NCBI GenBank assembly: GCA_039545355.1
Contig: BCJJ01000002.1
Location: 707,956-771,955 of the forward strand
Origin: Trichosporon coremiiforme
Lineage: Eukaryota > Basidiomycota > Tremellomycetes > Trichosporonales > Trichosporonaceae
Length of the DNA stretch: 64,000 nt
Direction: 5' to 3'
The notes under the pieces were generated by a model. The model was not told where the DNA came from. It saw only the letters and a program-made list of their open reading frames with translations, and ran no database searches. Position 1 is the first letter of the stretch; the number at the start of each line of letters is the position of its first letter. Below, piece by piece: positions 59,301-64,000 of this stretch. The translations under genes and the position numbers were made by a program.

Positions 59301-61580
59301 TTGCTGGCGGTCTAGATGCTCGGTGCCGTAGCCGTTGTCCAGGTGTCGCGGAGTCGACGACAGCGGTGGGATGATCGAGAAATCGAGTAAACCGGCAAAC
59401 AGCGCCGTGCCTGAGTGTCTTCCCGAAGCCTGATTTCATTCTTGGAGTATCATGTCTCGCGTCTCACAGTTGGCATTGTTTCTCGTACGCTGCTACACTG
59501 GGCTTTCGTGCCCTCTCGCAACAGCTCGATACGCACCTGCGACACGAGACGACGAGCACGGCCCGCTGACCCAGATTAAGATTGCAGGCTAGTCTGGCTC
59601 AAGCTGTCAGCGCTCCACAAGAAATTCCCGAGGCTCCCGAATCTAACGACTTGATTGAACTTTGCGTCTCCCCTTGGATCCCACCGTAACTGCCCAGCTG
59701 CCGTCAAACAGCTGAGACAGCACTGGTGGTGGTTGTCGCGATGCAACTTCCCATACCGTCATTAATCATCACGCTCGGGTCTATCGTACAGAGCAGACTA
59801 GACTGCCGGCCCCTGGTTACGTTGTCGGTGCAAGCTTAAAGTGGGCGTGCGTACGTCCCTCTGTGTGGTCTGGTGAACGACCAGAGTATCCACGGAATCA
59901 GTGAGGTGAGCGTTGCCAGGCTGTTCAGGGCTAGACTGGATCGAAGGCGTCGCACTGCTGCCGCGAGCAGAGCCTGCAGAGCTGTTGCTGGAGTCAGACG
60001 AGATCGAGTGATCCCATGACCTCACAGTCGATCAAAGTCGCCGCGTACGCCGCAGTGCTACCAACTGTAGCTGGCGACCGACGCGACCGGAGAATGCGGA
60101 GAACGAACTCGGGTTGTCAGGCGGATGCCGAACCCGCCTGTTAGTGCGCCTGGGTATTCGATGCCATGAACACCTGCTCCCTCATGCCGGCGCCCTGCAT
60201 GCCCTGGTTCTGGCAGCCAGCATCTTGTACCTTGTGCACCCCTGCGCACCGCGTGGATGAATGTCAATGCCGGAACACATGTTCAGGAGCTCATTACGCA
60301 TGAGCGCCAGGGTCGCGGGCCCAGGAATGTCCAAACAAACGGCAGGCACCTCGTGGCAAAGTCTATGCGCCCGAGACTGCCGGACGCTTCGTTCCTTACA
60401 CACTCTTCTGCGATCTGAGTGGTCGAACGGCCGGTTACAGGGGTAGATGAGAACTTAAGCTGTGAGTCCGGAGAGAGTAACGGAAGGGTGATGGGGGGGG
60501 GGGGGGGTGGCAAGTGATGGCAAGCAGCAGTACGCAGGCGGCACCGACCCGGGGGCGCTGAGCAGCCGGCCAGCGAAAGGGGGATATGTTTCGGGAGCAA
60601 TCTTGTTTCCACCACTTCTGTCCTCACCAACTGAGTGAGGTCATCGTCCTCGACATGGCTGGCATCGCACCAAACATAACCAGAGCGGACCTGAGGATGC
60701 CTCTGACCCGAACAGCGCCGCGCCATCGAGTCCCCGCACCAAGCGGGCGGCGGACTGACGTTATCGCGCCCGCCTAGCTGCTCCGCATGCTCGGATGTAA
60801 CGACGACGGGCAGCGGAGGCGGCGGGCAAGCGCTCGGGTTGCTGCGGGGTTGCTGCGCAGCCCCACAGCGGTGCAGCACCCGCCTGTCAACTCCAGCAAA
60901 CGTGCAAGGACCTTGCCACCGAGATATGATATTAACGATCCCGTTCCCAAGAGGACTCCGAATCTCGCTCGGATAGCTGTGAGCGCCGATCTGCCGAAGA
61001 CCATGCCGCAACCCGAGTTCACTCCGGTGGCTGAGCGGAGGTCGTCCTGCGGCCGATCATGGCCGAACAAACGATCGGAACGTGACGAAAGGTTCGTGCC
61101 CGCCATTGTTGATCCGCTTTTTGACTTCTCAACGACGTGCCCAGGCAGTCCAGTACGGCTCTCGTTCGTCAACGTCACAGGACCTCCAACCTTTGCCGGA
61201 CGGCTCCCACGTTCTCCCCTACCCTGGCATCGCCGGACCAAGATCCCGGAATCCGTGCCTGGTGGAACAGCTAAACGGGCATTAGCGTTCTTCGCTCTAA
61301 TGCTCATTTGCCATGTTTACTAAAGCCTTGGGCTGCCAGATCTGGCATGGAGATTGAGGTATGTCCGCTCTCCACGTGGGTCGCGGTGAGTTTTGTTTCC
61401 CACGGAAGGCAGAGGTGCGGCCAAAGCGCAGTCGCGATTCGTCTAAATCCCACGCTCTGACGGGCTGTGACGGGCGGGTGAGTCGGCATCAACACCCGGA
61501 CGTGGGCCCCACCCCCGGTTTCCCCGCACTCGACTCTTTCAAACTCTTGTCCACCCCTCACCCTTTCAACGCATCCATCC
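56379..61580. other. Gene desert 2 (5.2 kb)
   Basis: Promoter-proximal 1 kb probably serves the zinc-finger gene. Elsewhere no coding gene or structural RNA was recognised. It contains a 15-base G homopolymer at 60493-60507, a perfect 14-bp palindrome TATCGGCGCCGATA at 58655-58668, and many short open stretches without splice or domain support. Confidence 0.4.
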
Positions 61581-62502
61581 ATGTCCTCGTCCTACGACCC
61601 CGTCATCGATCCCAGCCTTCGCGATCTGCCCCCACCAAGAAGAGGAATGAAACGCAAAGCCGCTGCAGCAGCCAAAGCGTCCCCGGCGCCAGCTACTGGG
61701 GGGAGAGTGACGCGCCGCTCGGCCAAGGAGCAGCCCGCACCCCTTCAACCACCACCCGAGCCGGCGCGCGGAGAGGAGGAGAACCTCATCGGGTACGGAC
61801 GGAATAGGGAGACATCGACTACGGTGAGTTATTTGACGCGCTGATCGTCGCGAAGACTTGGAAACAGGGGAAGGGCGCAAACGTTTTTGATCACCGCGCT
61901 GCGAAGTGAATCCCTCGCCTTCCTCGCCTTCCTCGCCTTTCCCGCTGGACTGCAGGAGTGATGGTTGCTGACAACATTGCAGAAACGCTCTAGGCGGAGG
62001 TCACCGGATCATCCCCCCTCAGAGTGGTCGCACTCTGGCCCACTCGGCGGGATCGAAAACCTCGCGGCGGCGGCCGCTTACCAGTCCAATCCGTCCTCGA
62101 CTACGCCTGTGAGTCACTCGTCTTCCTTCTCGCAGCGGTAGATGATGCCCGTCCTGCGCGGTTCTCAAGGGCTACTCTGATGGACCCATGCGCTGGTTCT
62201 GAGAAGGGCTCAGACTTAGTCTCGCGTGTCACTCGCAACAGCTCACTTCACCGGTTTTGTTCTGAGCTGACCCACAGCCCGCGACGACGACGACGTATCC
62301 GTATCCGTTCGGCCTGACGCCATATCGGTATCCGTGTCTGACGCCGCACCTGCCGCAACCGCCCCCTGGGGATCCTGCGAACCCGCACTTCCGCGCGTTC
62401 GACCCCGCTGAGGCGGAGGCGTTCCATCACAGCCTCGTGCAGAACAACCAGGCGTACAGCACATTGGCGTCTTACCTCGACGACGGAAGAGACAAGGCGT
62501 AG
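61581..62502 (+). CDS. Small unknown protein, basic N-terminus and Pro/Tyr-rich C-terminus
   Basis: Three exons (61581-61823, 61983-62108, 62278-62502), all phase 0, with GTGAGT donors and CTGAC branch sites in at least two introns; 197 residues. The N-terminus has basic clusters that may be nuclear localisation signals (RRGMKRKAAAAAKA, GGRVTRRSAKEQ). The middle has KRSRRRSPDHPPSEW. The C-terminus is TYPYPFGLTPYRYP, then FRAFDPAEAEAFHHSLVQNN. I do not recognise a domain. Consistent phases and codon-like composition support it as real. Confidence 0.7.
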
Positions 62503-63347
62503 AGAAGACTGTGTAAGATAGCAAGCAGCTTTAGAAGGACGAGGAGGGCCGCTCATCCATGTCGTATACCCCCTTAATGACCTCCGACTCCTGTTGGGGG
62601 CGCTGATTGAGCGCAGAACGCCAGCGTCCCAGGTTGTAACAGACCGAGCTTTTGGATCTCCATTCGCTGAACAGATGTACGCATGTTAACGAACGATGCG
62701 TAACCGAGCACGTCTGAGGGCATGCGTAGCGAGCCGGTCTTCTTTCCCACTGATCGAGCCAGATGCCGTTCCAATTGGCCGCATGCTCATTAAGCTCACG
62801 GTGACCGGTGACTAGGTGACGAGGAGATAGGTGCCACACGTGGCCAGGCACGTTGGCTGCAAATGTCGATCGGATGCAGAAGAGTGGGTGGGTGTTTTCC
62901 GACATAGCGGAAACCGCCTTCGGAGTCATCCACAATGTCGAGTACTAGCTGTAGAGTGGTCACGCATGCAGAGTTACTCCGATGCACGCATACTCATGCA
63001 GGGGACGCGGGGAGGGAAGATCTGCGTGGACTCAGTCCTGCGCCATCAGACGTCATGTAATGGGATCAATTGGCCCGAACGCCATAATGAAGCGAGTTCC
63101 CGGCCAATGTCTAGTGCACGTTCTCTGTTCACCAACCCATTCACGTCCACCCTTCACTCCTCCGTCTTTCACCTCGTCTCTCACACCATCCTTGTCCGGT
63201 GCTCGACACGCATCTTCGCCGACCCCGCTGCTGCCCATCTGCGAGTCCCGACGCCCCCACCAGAGCCCCGCCATCCACCGCATATACATTACGACACCTG
63301 ACATATTTTAATCTCGGACACTCGCCAGAGCAAGGCCGATATCCACC
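62503..63347. other. Intergenic region upstream of the PHO85-type kinase
   Basis: About 845 bases. It holds the 3' end of the small gene and the promoter and leader of the kinase. A pyrimidine-rich leader is seen at 63115-63300. No gene recognised. Confidence 0.4.
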
Positions 63348-64000
63348 ATGTGAGTCCGGACGACCCCACGTCGCGTGAGCAGCATCTGCTCAGACGAGAT
63401 GTTTGGGCTGTTGGTTGCGCCCCACTGGCGTAGCTTCAGGTGTTGAGAAAGGATACACACACTTCATGTGCAGCCAGCGCAACACATCCGCAAAGTGCAC
63501 CGCATTCCATGGTTGCTCCCTCATCCCTTTCGGCCCTAGGTCTCACGCCTAACTGTGTTCTTGGCATCGCAGAGCTGCGTATAGCTAGAGCTGAAGCTGA
63601 CATTGCAGGAACTACGTCCAGCTCGAGAAACTCGGAGAAGGGACGTACGCGACTGTGTACAAGGGACGATCACGAACGACGTCAGAGATTGTTGCGCTGA
63701 AGGAGATCCACCTCGACGCTGAAGAGGGAACGCCCAGCACGGCTATCCGAGAGATTAGCTTGATGAAGGGTGAGTGTGGCTTGTTGTGGGAACGGGTCTC
63801 CCGGCGCTAGCAGCTAGCGCAGTCTCGATCTAGATCGCGATCGACGGAGGTCAGTGTACTGGCTTAGCAGATCAAGCAGGAAGCTAACAAGTAGAGCTCA
63901 AGCATGTCAACATTGTCTGCCTCCACGACGTTATCCACACCGAGTCCAAGCTTGTCCTCATCTTCGAGTACTGCGAGCAGGACCTGAAGCGCTACATGGA
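63348..64000 (+). CDS. PHO85: PHO85-type cyclin-dependent kinase, 5' part
   Basis: Pho85 is a CDK that, with various cyclins, controls phosphate and nutrient signalling and morphogenesis. Exons seen: 63348-63349 (AT), 63609-63769 and 63895-64000, cut by the window end. The start codon is split: AT, a 259-nt intron (GTGAGT..CTGACATTGCAG), then G. The product begins [20 protein letters not shown] (Gly-rich loop), then VALKEIHLD (catalytic Lys), [20 protein letters not shown] (PSTAIRE helix in the EEGTPSTA context diagnostic of Pho85) and [19 protein letters not shown]. All kinase landmarks present so far are intact. The catalytic loop and C-lobe lie beyond the window. Confidence 0.92.

Overview
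The window is nuclear DNA of a GC-rich filamentous or yeast-like basidiomycete. The best fit is a Tremellomycete, possibly a relative of Cryptococcus or the Trichosporonales; this assignment is inferred. The reasons are dense genes on both strands, many introns of about 31-60 nt starting GTGAGT/GTAAGT/GTATGT with a CTGAC/CTAAC branch site close to the acceptor, CT-rich leaders, and housekeeping proteins of fungal type. No rRNA, tRNA, CRISPR array or intact transposon was found. All splice models were made by hand from reading-frame continuity and splice consensus.

Layout. 0.6-4 kb: a Prx5-type peroxiredoxin (+) converging on a cytochrome P450 (-). 5.1-12.5 kb: a nuclear-looking protein of unknown function (+) converging on URB1 (-), a scaffold for 60S ribosome assembly; three CACGTG boxes lie upstream of URB1. 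13.4-20.6 kb: a very large arrestin-domain protein (+) that may have an extra 3' exon. 21.5-25.9 kb: two unrecognised multi-exon genes (-). 26.5-27.5 kb: a decayed protein-kinase-like gene. 27.6-35.4 kb: a tight housekeeping block of COG6 (-), PIS1 (+), TSR2 (-) and WBP1 (+), arranged partly as divergent pairs. 38.6-43.3 kb: a large nuclear regulator with a GDS1-like winged helix at the N-terminus and an APSES/KilA-N-like domain near the C-terminus. 43.9-46.2 kb: an extraordinarily intron-dense locus (-). 47.5-48.8 kb: SYF2 splicing factor (+). 48.8-53.9 kb: gene desert with a decamer repeat. 53.9-56.4 kb: a polyglutamine-rich C2H2 zinc-finger protein (-). 56.4-61.6 kb: second gene desert. 61.6-62.5 kb: a small unknown gene (+). 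63.3-64 kb: the start of a PHO85-type cyclin-dependent kinase (+), cut by the window end.

How the genes fit together. There is no operon logic. The shared themes are ribosome biogenesis (URB1, TSR2), secretory-pathway function (COG6 vesicle tethering, WBP1 N-glycosylation, PIS1 phosphatidylinositol synthesis) and RNA splicing (SYF2). The most unusual region is 43.9-46.2 kb, where about 20 predicted introns of mostly 34-66 nt separate exons as small as 13-19 nt. After hand splicing two long open frames appear, one of 198 codons and one of 178 codons, whose products I do not recognise.
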